This document shows positions 40,406-48,396 of a stretch of 64,000 bases of DNA, piece after piece. A program made the position numbers and the translations under genes. Position 1 is the first letter of the stretch, and each line of letters starts with the position of its first letter. This DNA comes from an uncultured Eubacteriales bacterium (GTDB lineage Bacteria > Bacillota > Clostridia > Oscillospirales > Oscillospiraceae): assembly GCA_900544405.1 (NCBI GenBank), contig UQVA01000009.1, forward strand, positions 1 through 64,000. The letters run 5' to 3'. Under the pieces are notes generated by a model. It was given only the letters and a program-made list of their open reading frames with translations, was not told where the DNA came from and did no database searches.

Positions 40406-41887
40406 ATGGATCAGGAACATGAAAATAATCTCTCCCCGGAGGAAAACGCCTGGCTGGATGAAATTCTTCCCCCGGAGGACCTGGGAGAGGAACTTGGCCC
40501 CCACGAGAGCGTGGAGGATGCGGGCCTTGTCTCCCCGGATACCCCGGAGGACGGCTGGGACCCGGAGGCAAAAAGCCGCATGACCGGCGAGCCCTTCCAG
40601 GATGAAGAATTCCGGGACACCTTCGGCGAGGGGGACGAGCTGAACGCCGCCTTTGCCGACGAGAACGCTCCGGAGGAAGCCCCGGAGGCCCCTGCCGAGG
40701 AGCCGGAAGCCCCGGAAGAAGCCCCGGAGGAGCCGGTGAAGAAGGGCCGGCCCCGCCGGAAGAAGGGCTACGGTCTGCTGGGCATCCCCCATATTCTGGC
40801 TACGTTTGTGTGGCTGGCCATCGCCATTGCCATCGGCGTCTCTCTGGGCCGGGTGATCTGGGTGTGCGTTTCGGACGTGATGGCCTTTGGCCGCAGCGAT
40901 ACGGAGCTGGAATTCCAGGTGACGGACAGCGACACCGTGGAGAGTGTCGCCCAGAAGCTCAAGGACAGCGGGCTCATCCGTTATCCGGGGCTTTTCAAGA
41001 TGTACGCCGATCTGACCCATGCCGAGAATAAAATTGCACCCGGCATCTACAAGCTGAAAACCAATTATGACTATCACGCGCTGGTCAACGGCCTTACCCC
41101 CGACAGCGAGGATTCTGCAATCGTGACCGTGGTGGTGCCGGAGGGCTACACCTGCCGGGAGATTTTCGCACTGCTGGAGGAGAAGGGTGTCTGCACCGCC
41201 GCCGAGCTGGAGGACTATGCCGCCAACGGCGAGCTGGAGGACTACTGGTTCCTGGACGGCCTGGAACGGGGCGACAAATACTGCCTGGAAGGCTATCTGT
41301 TCCCGGATACCTACGACTTCTACATCGGCGACGAGCCGGGCCGGGTCATTACCAAGTTCCTGGACGACTTTGACTACCGGTTCACCGACAAGATGAAGGA
41401 CAACCTGACAAAGCTCCAGGAAACCATGGCCGCCCGGCTGGCCGAGAACGGTTACAGCGAGGAGTATATTGCCGCCCATCCCTTCACCCTGCGGGAAGTG
41501 ATGATCGTGGCCTCCATGGTCCAGCAGGAAGCCTATTCCATTACGGACAGCTATCTGGTGTCCTCCGTCATCTACAACCGGCTGGCGGACCCGGACGAGT
41601 ACCCCTTCCTGAACATCGATGCCGCCCTGCTCTATGTTCTTCAGGGAGAGCGGACGGAGCTGACTGCGGAGGACCTACAGATGGACAGCCCCTACAACAC
41701 CTATAACCATACGGGACTGACGCCGGGACCCATCTGCAACCCGGGCCGGAACAGCATTTATGCCGCTCTGGAACCTCAGGACACCAATTACCACTACTAC
41801 GCTCTGGAAAAGGGTACCGACGAGCATCATTTCTCCGAGACCCTTTCCGAGCATGAGGCATTCCTGGCCTCCCAGGAGAACGGCTGA
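40406..41887 (+). CDS. mltG: Endolytic murein transglycosylase
   Basis: A 493-residue MltG (YceG-like) protein. The first 110 residues are acidic and disordered (many Glu/Pro repeats), then a membrane segment (ILATFVWLAIAIAIGVSLG). The extracellular part has a LysM-like region (FQVTDSDTVESVAQKLKDSGL) and the catalytic domain with Glu in MIVASMVQQEAYS and NIDAALLY. It cuts nascent peptidoglycan strands and sets glycan length. The ATG at 40406 follows AGGAGGT. The long acidic cytoplasmic tail is common in Clostridia. Confidence 0.9.
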   Translation: MDQEHENNLSPEENAWLDEILPPEDLGEELGPHESVEDAGLVSPDTPEDGWDPEAKSRMTGEPFQDEEFRDTFGEGDELNAAFADENAPEEAPEAPAEEPEAPEEAPEEPVKKGRPRRKKGYGLLGIPHILATFVWLAIAIAIGVSLGRVIWVCVSDVMAFGRSDTELEFQVTDSDTVESVAQKLKDSGLIRYPGLFKMYADLTHAENKIAPGIYKLKTNYDYHALVNGLTPDSEDSAIVTVVVPEGYTCREIFALLEEKGVCTAAELEDYAANGELEDYWFLDGLERGDKYCLEGYLFPDTYDFYIGDEPGRVITKFLDDFDYRFTDKMKDNLTKLQETMAARLAENGYSEEYIAAHPFTLREVMIVASMVQQEAYSITDSYLVSSVIYNRLADPDEYPFLNIDAALLYVLQGERTELTAEDLQMDSPYNTYNHTGLTPGPICNPGRNSIYAALEPQDTNYHYYALEKGTDEHHFSETLSEHEAFLASQENG

Positions 41888-43110
41888 TGAAAAACGGGAC
41901 CATTGAGCTGCTTGCCCCCGCCGGGGACATGGAGCGGCTGCACATGGCGGTGCTTTACGGAGCGGACAGCGTGTATCTGGCGGGCACCAGCTTCGGGATG
42001 CGCTCCTTCGCCGGGAATTTCTCCCCGGAGGAGCTGCCCAAGGCCGTGGAATTTGCCCACGCCCACGGGGTCAGCGTTCATGTGACCGTGAACACCATGC
42101 CCCGGAACGCCGAAGCCGCTGCCCTGCCCGCCTACTTAGAGCAGTTGGAGGATGCAGGCGTTGACGCCCTGATCCTGGCGGACCTGGGTGCTTTCCGGAT
42201 GGCCGGAAAATATGCCCCCCACTGCGCCAGGCACGTCTCCACCCAGCAGTCTATCGGCAATTACGCCTGCGCCAACGCCTGGCATGACCTGGGCGCACAG
42301 CGGGTGGTGCTGGCACGGGAGCTGAGCCTGGACGAAATTGCCGAAATTCGGGCGAAAACCCCGAAAAGTCTGGAAATCGAGACCTTCGGCCATGGGGCCA
42401 TGTGCGTCAGCTACTCCGGCCGGTGCCTGCTGTCCAATTACATGACCGGCCGGGACTCCAACCGGGGCGCCTGCGCCCAGCCCTGCCGCTATCAGTATGC
42501 CCTGATGGAGGAGAAGCGGCCCGGAGAATATTTCCCGGTTTTTGAGGACGAAAAAGGGACGTACATCCTGAATTCCAGGGATATGTGCATGATCGACCAC
42601 CTGGACGACCTGCAAAAGGCCGGGGTGGACTGCATTAAAATCGAAGGCCGGGCCAAATCCGCCTACTATGCCGCCATCGTCACCGGGGCCTACCGGCACT
42701 GCATTGATTCCGCTGCACAGGGCCAGCCCCTGGACCCGGTCTGGCGGGATGAGGTGGAGCACGTCTCCCACCGGGTCTATTCCACTGGCTTTTACTACGG
42801 TTTCCCCGGACAATACACGGAAAATTCCCGGTACATCCGGGAGTGGCAGGTCTGCGCCATCGTGGAATCCTGCACGCCGGAGGGGCTGGCCACCTGTTCC
42901 CTGCGGAACAAATTCACCCAGGGAGACACCTTGGAGGCCGTCGGACCGGACCTGCGGCCCTTTGCCTTTGAAGTGGGCGAAATGCTTGACGCCGAGGGTA
43001 CGGCATTGACGGAGCCGAAAACGCCCCAGATGCGCTTTACGCTGCGCCTGCCCAAGCCCGTGCCGCCCTATTCCATTCTCCGCCACAGTGTGGCCCTTTC
43101 CGCAAAATAA
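41887..43110 (+). CDS. Peptidase U32 family protein (TrhP/YegQ-like)
   Basis: This 407-residue protein belongs to the U32 family, named for collagenase but including the tRNA U34 hydroxylation proteins TrhP/YegQ. Signatures are ELLAPAGDMERLHMAVLYGADSVYLAG at the N-terminus, FGHGAMCVSYSGRCLLSNYMTGRDSNRGACAQPCRY (iron-sulfur cysteines near 178-200) and CIKIEGRAKSAYYAA. Its ATG overlaps the mltG stop (TGATG). A role in tRNA modification is more likely than proteolysis. Confidence 0.88.
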   Translation: MKNGTIELLAPAGDMERLHMAVLYGADSVYLAGTSFGMRSFAGNFSPEELPKAVEFAHAHGVSVHVTVNTMPRNAEAAALPAYLEQLEDAGVDALILADLGAFRMAGKYAPHCARHVSTQQSIGNYACANAWHDLGAQRVVLARELSLDEIAEIRAKTPKSLEIETFGHGAMCVSYSGRCLLSNYMTGRDSNRGACAQPCRYQYALMEEKRPGEYFPVFEDEKGTYILNSRDMCMIDHLDDLQKAGVDCIKIEGRAKSAYYAAIVTGAYRHCIDSAAQGQPLDPVWRDEVEHVSHRVYSTGFYYGFPGQYTENSRYIREWQVCAIVESCTPEGLATCSLRNKFTQGDTLEAVGPDLRPFAFEVGEMLDAEGTALTEPKTPQMRFTLRLPKPVPPYSILRHSVALSAK

Positions 43111-43147
43111 AAAATGCTGCGAAGGAACGTTCCTTCGCAGCATTTTT
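43110..43147. terminator. Bidirectional terminator
   Basis: A perfect palindrome (AAAAATGCTGCGAAGGAA and its complement) sits between the convergent U32 and exonuclease genes, with A and T runs on both flanks. Confidence 0.9.
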
Positions 43148-43703
43148 ATACGTTCATGGGGCAATAGCACGCCACATTCTGGCCCAGGAGCCGGAGAATT
43201 TCCAGCTCATCCCGGGCATCCAGCAGGGCATTGTGGGTCTCCCGGTAATCCCGGTTCCCGGAGAGCAGCCGCAGCATGGGTTCCACCCCATAGCCCCGTT
43301 TCAGCCGCCCGGTGGTGCAGCACTCGGCCCAGTCGGGGATTTTCGGGTTGTGCTGCCGGTAGGCGGCCCTGGCCATAATGTCCCGCCAGATCCATTGGGA
43401 CAGTTCCGGCAGGTGCCGCCGGTCAAAAAGGGCATTGTAGGCGAAGATGGTCTCCACGTTCAGCCCTTCCAGCCACTCCCGCAGGTCCGCCAGGGCCTCC
43501 TGCCGGGTGCATAGAATGGGCTTTGCCGGGGTGGGCAGGAACAGCACGTCCTCATACATCCCGCCCAGGGCGCACTCGGCGGTCAGCACATGATAGCGCT
43601 GATCCGTGAGGGTGAAATTTTCCGAATCGGCCACCACCGTGCCGATGGACATGACCGCATCCGCCCAGTTGGTCTCCGTATCGATGACTGCAATGTTCCC
43701 CAT
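43146..43703 (-). CDS. DnaQ-like 3'-5' exonuclease family protein
   Basis: A 185-residue protein of the DEDD exonuclease superfamily: ExoI motif AVIDTETN, ExoII-like AYNALFDRRHL and ExoIII-like ETHNALLDARDELEI (the H...D pair of DEDDh enzymes). It may trim RNA or DNA ends. I start at the ATG at 43703 behind GGAGGGG; an upstream TTG in frame lies inside that site. It stands alone. Confidence 0.85.
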   Translation of the reverse strand: MGNIAVIDTETNWADAVMSIGTVVADSENFTLTDQRYHVLTAECALGGMYEDVLFLPTPAKPILCTRQEALADLREWLEGLNVETIFAYNALFDRRHLPELSQWIWRDIMARAAYRQHNPKIPDWAECCTTGRLKRGYGVEPMLRLLSGNRDYRETHNALLDARDELEILRLLGQNVACYCPMNV

Positions 43704-43762
43704 AGACCCCTCCAACGTTTTTCTCCCATTTTAGCAGAGAAAGGCGCAAAATGCAAGCAAAA

Positions 43763-43823
43763 GCCCCTACCGCCCCTCATCCGGTCCCTTCGGGACCACC
43801 TTCCCCCAAGGGAAGGCTATTTC
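43763..43823. repeat. Dispersed GC-rich repeat, copy 5
   Basis: CCCCTCATCCGGTCCCTTCGGGACC followed by ACCTTCCCCCAAGGGAAGGC, the reverse orientation of the copy at 10995-11050. Confidence 0.7.
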
Positions 43824-43867
43824 AAAAACACCCCGGCCTGATTTCCAGGCCGGGGAGTTCCGGAATA

Positions 43868-45769
43868 TTACACTTTCGCTTCTTCCAGCTTCTTATCGTA
43901 GTGGTAAGTGGGCACAACTTCGGACACCACTTCCCGGATATGGTCCGACTCCTGGCGGCTGGCCAGGTCCAACTGGTGCAGCTTTTCCAGGAACCAATCG
44001 TCGTCCATCTCGATGGGCTTGCCGATGTGGATGAGCTTGTTGGCGGTCTCCTGAAGGCCTTCCTCGTTCATGAGCATTTCCTCATAGAGCTTCTCGCCGG
44101 GGCGCAGGCCCGTGTAGACGATCTTGATATCCACGTCCGGGGTGAAGCCGGACAGCCGGATGAGGTTTCGGGCCATGTCGTCGATCTTCACCGGGTCGCC
44201 CATTTCCAGCACGAAAATCTCACCGCCGGTGGCGTAATAGCTGGCCTGCAGCACCAGAGACACCGCTTCGGGAATGGTCATGAAGTAGCGGATGATGCGC
44301 TTATCGGTAACGGTCACGGGGCCGCCCTCGGCAATCTGCTTCTTGAACAGGGGGATAACGCTGCCGTTGCTGCCCAGCACGTTGCCGAACCGCACCGCTA
44401 CATAGCTGGTGTTGGGGTTCTTCCGGTCCATCATCTGCACCACCATCTCGCACAGCCGCTTGCTGGCGCCCATGATGTTGGTGGGGTTCACGGCCTTATC
44501 CGTAGAGATGAGCACGAACTTCTTCACGCCGTACCGGGCGGCAGCGGTGGCCGTCTTGAAGGTACCCATGACGTTGTTTTTGATGGCCTCGTTGGGGCTG
44601 TCCTCCATCAGCGGAACGTGCTTGTGGGCCGCTGCATGGAATACAATGTCCGGGTGATAGGTTTTCATGACACTGTTGATACGGCTGGTGTTCCGCACGG
44701 AGCCGATGAGCGTCTCCAAGTGCAGGTCCGGGCAGTCGTGCCGCAGTTCCTGCTGGATGGCGTAGGCGTTGTTCTCGTAAATGTCGAAAATAATCAGCGT
44801 CTTGGGCTTGGACCGGGCGATCTGGCGGCACAGTTCGCTGCCGATGCTTCCGCCGCCGCCGGTGACCAGCACCACTTTCCCGGTGATGTCCGCAAGAATT
44901 TCTTCATTATTGACCTTCACCTGTTCCCGGCCCAGCAGGTCCGTGACCTCCACGTCCCGGAGCTTGCTGACGCTGACTTCTTCATTGAGCAGCTGGTACA
45001 TTCCGGGGATGATCTGCAGCTTGCAGTTGGTTTCCTTGCACAGGTTCAGGATGGCCTGCTTGTCCTCGGCGTCGCAGGTGGGAATTGCGAAGATGATGTG
45101 GGTAATGCGGTACTTCTTGGCCATGTTCACAATGTCGTACCGGTTGCCCACAATTTCCACGCCTTCCAGGTACTTGCCCTTCTTGTAGGGGTTGTCGTCA
45201 ATGACGCAGCAGACCTGGCTGGAAATGCGGTCCGTGTTCTGCAATTCCCGAATCAGGGTCACGCCCGCCGCACCGGCGCCGATGATCATGACCCGCTTTT
45301 GAATTTTCTTGTCCTTCTGGTGGGCAAGCTGCCGCTGAACCACCAGAAACCGATAGGAGAATCGGATTCCGGCGCTCATACAGAAGTTGATGAGGATGCC
45401 CATGAAGTAGCAGGACCGGGGCAGTGCCGGGGCCTTGGCAAGGATGACATACAGCAGCGTCGCCGCACCCAGCACCATGTAGGACTTGATCAGGGCCCAA
45501 AGCTCTGCCAAGCCTGCATAGGACCAGACGCTCTGGTAGAGGTGGAAGATGTAGAACACCACCACGGTGGCTACGCACCATATGGGGATGGTGTGGAAAT
45601 AACCCATCAGATAGGCCTTGTCCACGGCGGAATAGCGGAAATCAAACCGCAGCAGCAGTGCAAAAAAATACGCCGCAATTACGCTGAGAATGTCCAATAC
45701 CCCCAGAATCCACGGTTTCAGTCTATCCATCGTTGTCTCCGATTCTATTCTCGGCAGATTCTGATTCAT
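43868..45769 (-). CDS. CapD-type nucleoside-diphosphate-sugar 4,6-dehydratase
   Basis: A 633-residue membrane enzyme. Residues 10-140 contain four to five membrane segments. A CoA-binding-like Rossmann domain follows (VMIIGAGAAGVTLIREL near 165). The catalytic SDR domain has NAD loop VTGGGGSIGSELCRQI (near 310), the SMK-type triad with IMGASKRLCEMV, and RFGNVLGSNGSVIPLF. It belongs to the FlaA1/CapD/PglF family that makes UDP-4-keto-6-deoxy sugars for capsule, glycan or bacillosamine synthesis. The ATG at 45769 follows AGAGGCG; the frame extends to 46210 but without support. No glycosyltransferases adjoin it. Confidence 0.9.
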   Translation of the reverse strand: MNQNLPRIESETTMDRLKPWILGVLDILSVIAAYFFALLLRFDFRYSAVDKAYLMGYFHTIPIWCVATVVVFYIFHLYQSVWSYAGLAELWALIKSYMVLGAATLLYVILAKAPALPRSCYFMGILINFCMSAGIRFSYRFLVVQRQLAHQKDKKIQKRVMIIGAGAAGVTLIRELQNTDRISSQVCCVIDDNPYKKGKYLEGVEIVGNRYDIVNMAKKYRITHIIFAIPTCDAEDKQAILNLCKETNCKLQIIPGMYQLLNEEVSVSKLRDVEVTDLLGREQVKVNNEEILADITGKVVLVTGGGGSIGSELCRQIARSKPKTLIIFDIYENNAYAIQQELRHDCPDLHLETLIGSVRNTSRINSVMKTYHPDIVFHAAAHKHVPLMEDSPNEAIKNNVMGTFKTATAAARYGVKKFVLISTDKAVNPTNIMGASKRLCEMVVQMMDRKNPNTSYVAVRFGNVLGSNGSVIPLFKKQIAEGGPVTVTDKRIIRYFMTIPEAVSLVLQASYYATGGEIFVLEMGDPVKIDDMARNLIRLSGFTPDVDIKIVYTGLRPGEKLYEEMLMNEEGLQETANKLIHIGKPIEMDDDWFLEKLHQLDLASRQESDHIREVVSEVVPTYHYDKKLEEAKV

Positions 45770-45815
45770 TTTATCGCCTCTCATTTGCGGCCGATGGCCG
45801 CTGAATTGTGCTGAT

Positions 45816-45844
45816 ATTCTACTACGATTCGCCCGAAAAGTCAA
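45816..45844 (-). promoter_or_regulatory. Promoter of the CapD-type gene
   Basis: Minus-strand TTGACT (45839-45844) and TAGAAT (45816-45821), 17 bases apart. Confidence 0.7.
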
Positions 45845-45925
45845 CAAAAGCCTTCTTCCATGGCTGAAAAGAAAATCCTTTCCCGGAAAACGCAGGAAAG
45901 AAAAATAATTCCGGCCTTTCCCGTC

Positions 45926-45954
45926 TTGCCGTCCTGTTCCGGCTATGGTAAAAT
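45926..45954 (+). promoter_or_regulatory. Promoter of the Nudix gene
   Basis: TTGCCG (45926-45931), 17 bases, TAAAAT (45949-45954), 25 bases before the ATG. Confidence 0.6.
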
Positions 45955-45978
45955 AAGAAAAAGAAAGAAGGATAAACG

Positions 45979-46494
45979 ATGGAATACAATGATGTTTACG
46001 ATGCCGACCGCCGCCCCACAGGCCGGGTCCATCTCCGTGGGACCCGCTGGGAGCCGGGGGACTATGGCCTTCTGGCGGTGTGCTGGATCTACGACGGCCA
46101 CGGGAAGCTGCTGCTGACCCGCCGGGCCAGGGAGAAAACATACGCCGGGACCTGGGAAAACTCCGGCGGAGCGGTCCAGGCCGGCGAGGACAGCCGTCAG
46201 GCCGTGGCACGGGAGGTCTTTGAGGAGACCGGTATTCGTGCGGAACCGGCAGAATTCGAATTTCTGGACACGGGCCGGGACGGCCAGATGTTCGTGGACC
46301 ACTACTGCCTCCGCCGGGACACGCCCCTTGGAAAAATTCGTCTCCTGCCCGGAGAGACCGACGCCGCCCGCTGGGCTACCTTTTCGGAGGTAGAGGACCT
46401 GATCGAACGGGACGAAATGTGCGACATTATTGCCGAGCAGTTCCGTCTCCACAAAAACGTCCTGCTGGCTCGGCAGGTTGTACAAGAAAAGTGA
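45979..46494 (+). CDS. Nudix hydrolase
   Basis: A 171-residue Nudix protein with the box GGAVQAGEDSRQAVAREVFEETGI (G-x5-E-x7-REVxEExGI) near residues 63-86. The N-terminus (MEYNDVYDADRRPTGRVHLRG) is like the isopentenyl-diphosphate isomerase/YfcD branch, which hydrolyses or rearranges diphosphate compounds. The substrate is unclear. It has its own promoter. Confidence 0.88.
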   Translation: MEYNDVYDADRRPTGRVHLRGTRWEPGDYGLLAVCWIYDGHGKLLLTRRAREKTYAGTWENSGGAVQAGEDSRQAVAREVFEETGIRAEPAEFEFLDTGRDGQMFVDHYCLRRDTPLGKIRLLPGETDAARWATFSEVEDLIERDEMCDIIAEQFRLHKNVLLARQVVQEK

Positions 46495-46518
46495 ACAAAG
46501 TTTGGTGAAAATGATACC

Positions 46519-46547
46519 TTGCAAAGGGCCTCTTTCTGCGGTACAAT
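46519..46547 (+). promoter_or_regulatory. Promoter of the PRTase-like gene
   Basis: TTGCAA (46519-46524), 17 bases, TACAAT (46542-46547). Initiation near 46554 falls in a run of six As, directly before a terminator-like hairpin. Confidence 0.75.
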
Positions 46548-46555
46548 AGAAAAAA

Positions 46556-46612
46556 GCGTTTTGAGCATCCGGTGAAGCGCTTTTCGACACCGGATGTCAA
46601 AACGCCTTTTTT
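46556..46612 (+). promoter_or_regulatory. Attenuator-like leader hairpin of the PRTase-like gene
   Basis: The arms GCGTTTTGA-GCATCCGGTG and CACCGGATG-T-CAAAACGC pair over about 17 bases and are followed by six Ts, a complete intrinsic terminator placed between the promoter and the ribosome site (AAGGAGG at 46626). The first arm can also pair differently: AAAAGCG (46552-46558) with CGCTTTT (46578-46584) in the loop. The two foldings exclude each other, as in an attenuator. Confidence 0.6.
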
Positions 46613-46641
46613 GATACCCAAAATCAAGGAGGAACCCATCA

Positions 46642-47277
46642 ATGCTTGAGATCAAAACTCTGCCCGTGACCCATGGAAACGTCCCCCTGCGGGTAGCCCG
46701 GGGGCATTTTGCCACCAACCACAGCCACATCAATTACTACATCGACATCACCCAGCAGAAAACCAAGCTCTCCGAGGCCCGGGACATTGCCCGGCAGCTG
46801 GTGACCCGGTTCCGGAACGACTGCCCGGTGGACACGATCCTGTGCCTGGACGGCATGAGCGTCATCGGCACTTGCCTGGCCCGGGAGTTGACGGACACCG
46901 GCCACCGGAGCATCAATGCCAACCGGGATATTTTCGTCATCGAACCGGAGTTCAACTCCAATTCCCAGATGATTTTCCGGGACAATCTTCAGCCCATGCT
47001 CCGGGAGAAGCGCATTTTGGTGCTGATGGCCTCCGTGACCACCGGCTTCACCGCCAAGCGCTCCCTGGAAGCCATTGGCTACTATGGCGGTGAAGTGGCC
47101 GGAATTGCGGCATTGTACAGCGCCGTAGCCACCGTGGGCGAGCAGCCGGTGTGGTCCGTGTACGACCTTTCCGACCTGCCCGACTACGCCAGCTTCGACT
47201 CCCGGGACTGCCCCTACTGCAAGAAGGGCCGGAAGCTGGATGCGCTGGTAAACAGCTACGGGTATTCCTCCCTGTAA
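46642..47277 (+). CDS. Phosphoribosyltransferase-like protein
   Basis: A 211-residue protein resembling orotate/type I phosphoribosyltransferases: CPVDTILCLDGMSVIGTCLAREL near 55-77 and the PRPP-loop equivalent ILVLMASVTTGFTAKRSLEAI near 113-133. The loop has MASVTTG where active enzymes usually have two acidic residues (DDVxTTG), so catalysis may be altered or lost. A C-terminal DCPYCKKG gives a CxxC pair. It is transcribed alone behind a promoter with an attenuator-like hairpin. Confidence 0.75.
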   Translation: MLEIKTLPVTHGNVPLRVARGHFATNHSHINYYIDITQQKTKLSEARDIARQLVTRFRNDCPVDTILCLDGMSVIGTCLARELTDTGHRSINANRDIFVIEPEFNSNSQMIFRDNLQPMLREKRILVLMASVTTGFTAKRSLEAIGYYGGEVAGIAALYSAVATVGEQPVWSVYDLSDLPDYASFDSRDCPYCKKGRKLDALVNSYGYSSL

Positions 47278-47318
47278 AAAGAGGTCATAAAACCCATTCA
47301 GAATATCACAAAACCGAA

Positions 47319-47347
47319 TTGTTTTCCATGCTGCACCTTGCTATAAT
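47319..47347 (+). promoter_or_regulatory. Promoter of the SGNH hydrolase gene
   Basis: TTGTTT (47319-47324), 17 bases, TATAAT (47342-47347), 27 bases before the ATG. Confidence 0.75.
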
Positions 47348-47374
47348 AGGCGAAAAAATAAGGAGGCAGCTATC

Positions 47375-48010
47375 ATGTTGCTGAAAAAAGGAATGCGGAT
47401 CGTTTTCGCCGGCGACTCCGTGACAGACGACAGCCGTTCCCGGCCGGAGGGCGAGGGCCGGGGCAATTCACTGGGTCTGGGCTATGTCCACATGACCGAT
47501 GCCATGCTCACCGTGGACTACCCGGAGCTGTTTATCCGCTGCACCAACCGGGGCATCGGCGGAAACACTTCCCGGGACCTGCTGGCCCGGTGGGAGGAGG
47601 ATGTAACGGCTTTGAAGCCGGATCTGGTGGTGCTGTGCATTGGAATCAACGATGTCTGGCGGCAGTTTGACTGCACCGTCCAGACCGACTGGGCTGTCAG
47701 TCCGGAGGAATATCGCAGGAATCTAAACGTCATGGCCGATCATACGACAGTCCCCATGGTCTGGATGACCCCCTATTATCTCGAGCCCAACCCGGCTGAT
47801 GCCATGCGGGCCCGGATGGACGAATACAGGGCCATCTGCAAGGAGGAAGCTGCCAAACGGGGCATCCCTTGCATCGACTTGCAGGAGGCCTTTGCCCCCC
47901 TGCTGCGCCACCGCTACCCCGCCACCATCACCTGGGATCGGGTCCACCCCGGCTTCACCGGCAGCCTGGTCATCTCCCGTGCCCTGATGGAGACGCTGAC
48001 GAAAGAATAA
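47375..48010 (+). CDS. SGNH/GDSL hydrolase
   Basis: A 211-residue cytoplasmic esterase of the SGNH family: block I IVFAGDSVTDD (catalytic Ser near 15), block II Gly in RGIGGNTSRD, block III LCIGINDVW, and block V WDRVHPG with the catalytic Asp-His pair. No signal peptide. It probably removes acyl or acetyl groups from carbohydrates; the substrate is unknown. The ATG follows AAGGAGG. Confidence 0.9.
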   Translation: MLLKKGMRIVFAGDSVTDDSRSRPEGEGRGNSLGLGYVHMTDAMLTVDYPELFIRCTNRGIGGNTSRDLLARWEEDVTALKPDLVVLCIGINDVWRQFDCTVQTDWAVSPEEYRRNLNVMADHTTVPMVWMTPYYLEPNPADAMRARMDEYRAICKEEAAKRGIPCIDLQEAFAPLLRHRYPATITWDRVHPGFTGSLVISRALMETLTKE

Positions 48011-48022
48011 AAGAAAAACTAG

Positions 48023-48057
48023 CCCGCTGGGGTCCGGATTTTCGGACCCCAACGGGG
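48023..48057 (+). terminator. Terminator of the SGNH hydrolase gene
   Basis: The stem CCCGCTGGGGTCCG / CGGACCCCAACGGG with loop GATTTT, followed by TTTCG. Confidence 0.8.
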
Positions 48058-48116
48058 TTTCGTTGTCCAGGCCCAAACGAAGCAATGGAAAAATCGACGT
48101 TGAAATGAACGGGACA

Positions 48117-48151
48117 GAGAAATGCCTTCCCCTGGGGAAAAGGCATTTCTC
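48117..48151. repeat. Dispersed GC-rich repeat, copy 6 (hairpin form)
   Basis: GAGAAATGCCTT, then CCCCTGGGGA, then AAAGGCATTTCTC forms one long hairpin carrying the GCCTTCCCCTGGGG core of the repeat family. The rest of 48011-48396 holds terminators and no gene. Confidence 0.6.
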
Positions 48152-48267
48152 AGAAGAACCAAACCGCTACTTCTTCAGCAAGCCCACTCCACCAGTCTGC
48201 CCCTACTCATAGAGGGCCAAGGGCTTCTGCATCCGCTTTTCTCTATTCTCTATTCGCTCAAAATACT

Positions 48268-48302
48268 TTTCCCCCGGCGGGGTTGTGATCCGCCGGGGGA
48301 AA
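48268..48302. terminator. Hairpin terminator downstream of the giant surface gene (distal)
   Basis: The stem TTTCCCCCGGCGG / CCGCCGGGGGAAA has A/T flanks on both sides and can act in both directions. Confidence 0.65.
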
Positions 48303-48330
48303 TCTGCTTATTGATGGGTGTTTCTCGGTT

Positions 48331-48366
48331 GCGGCCGGGGGCTATTTGCCCCCCGGCCGCTTTTTT
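48331..48366. terminator. Hairpin terminator downstream of the giant surface gene (proximal)
   Basis: The stem GCGGCCGGGGGC / GCCCCCCGGCCGC is followed on the plus strand by six Ts. It backs up the terminator at 48268-48302 between convergent transcripts. Confidence 0.7.
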
Positions 48367-48396
48367 CGGTCAGGGACTTTGCTTACCGCTTCGGGC

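Noticed and set aside
45770..46210. A 147-residue extension of the CapD-type protein
   Set aside because: It overlaps the promoter at 45816-45844 and the divergent Nudix gene, and reads as Arg/Pro/Gly-rich shadow sequence.
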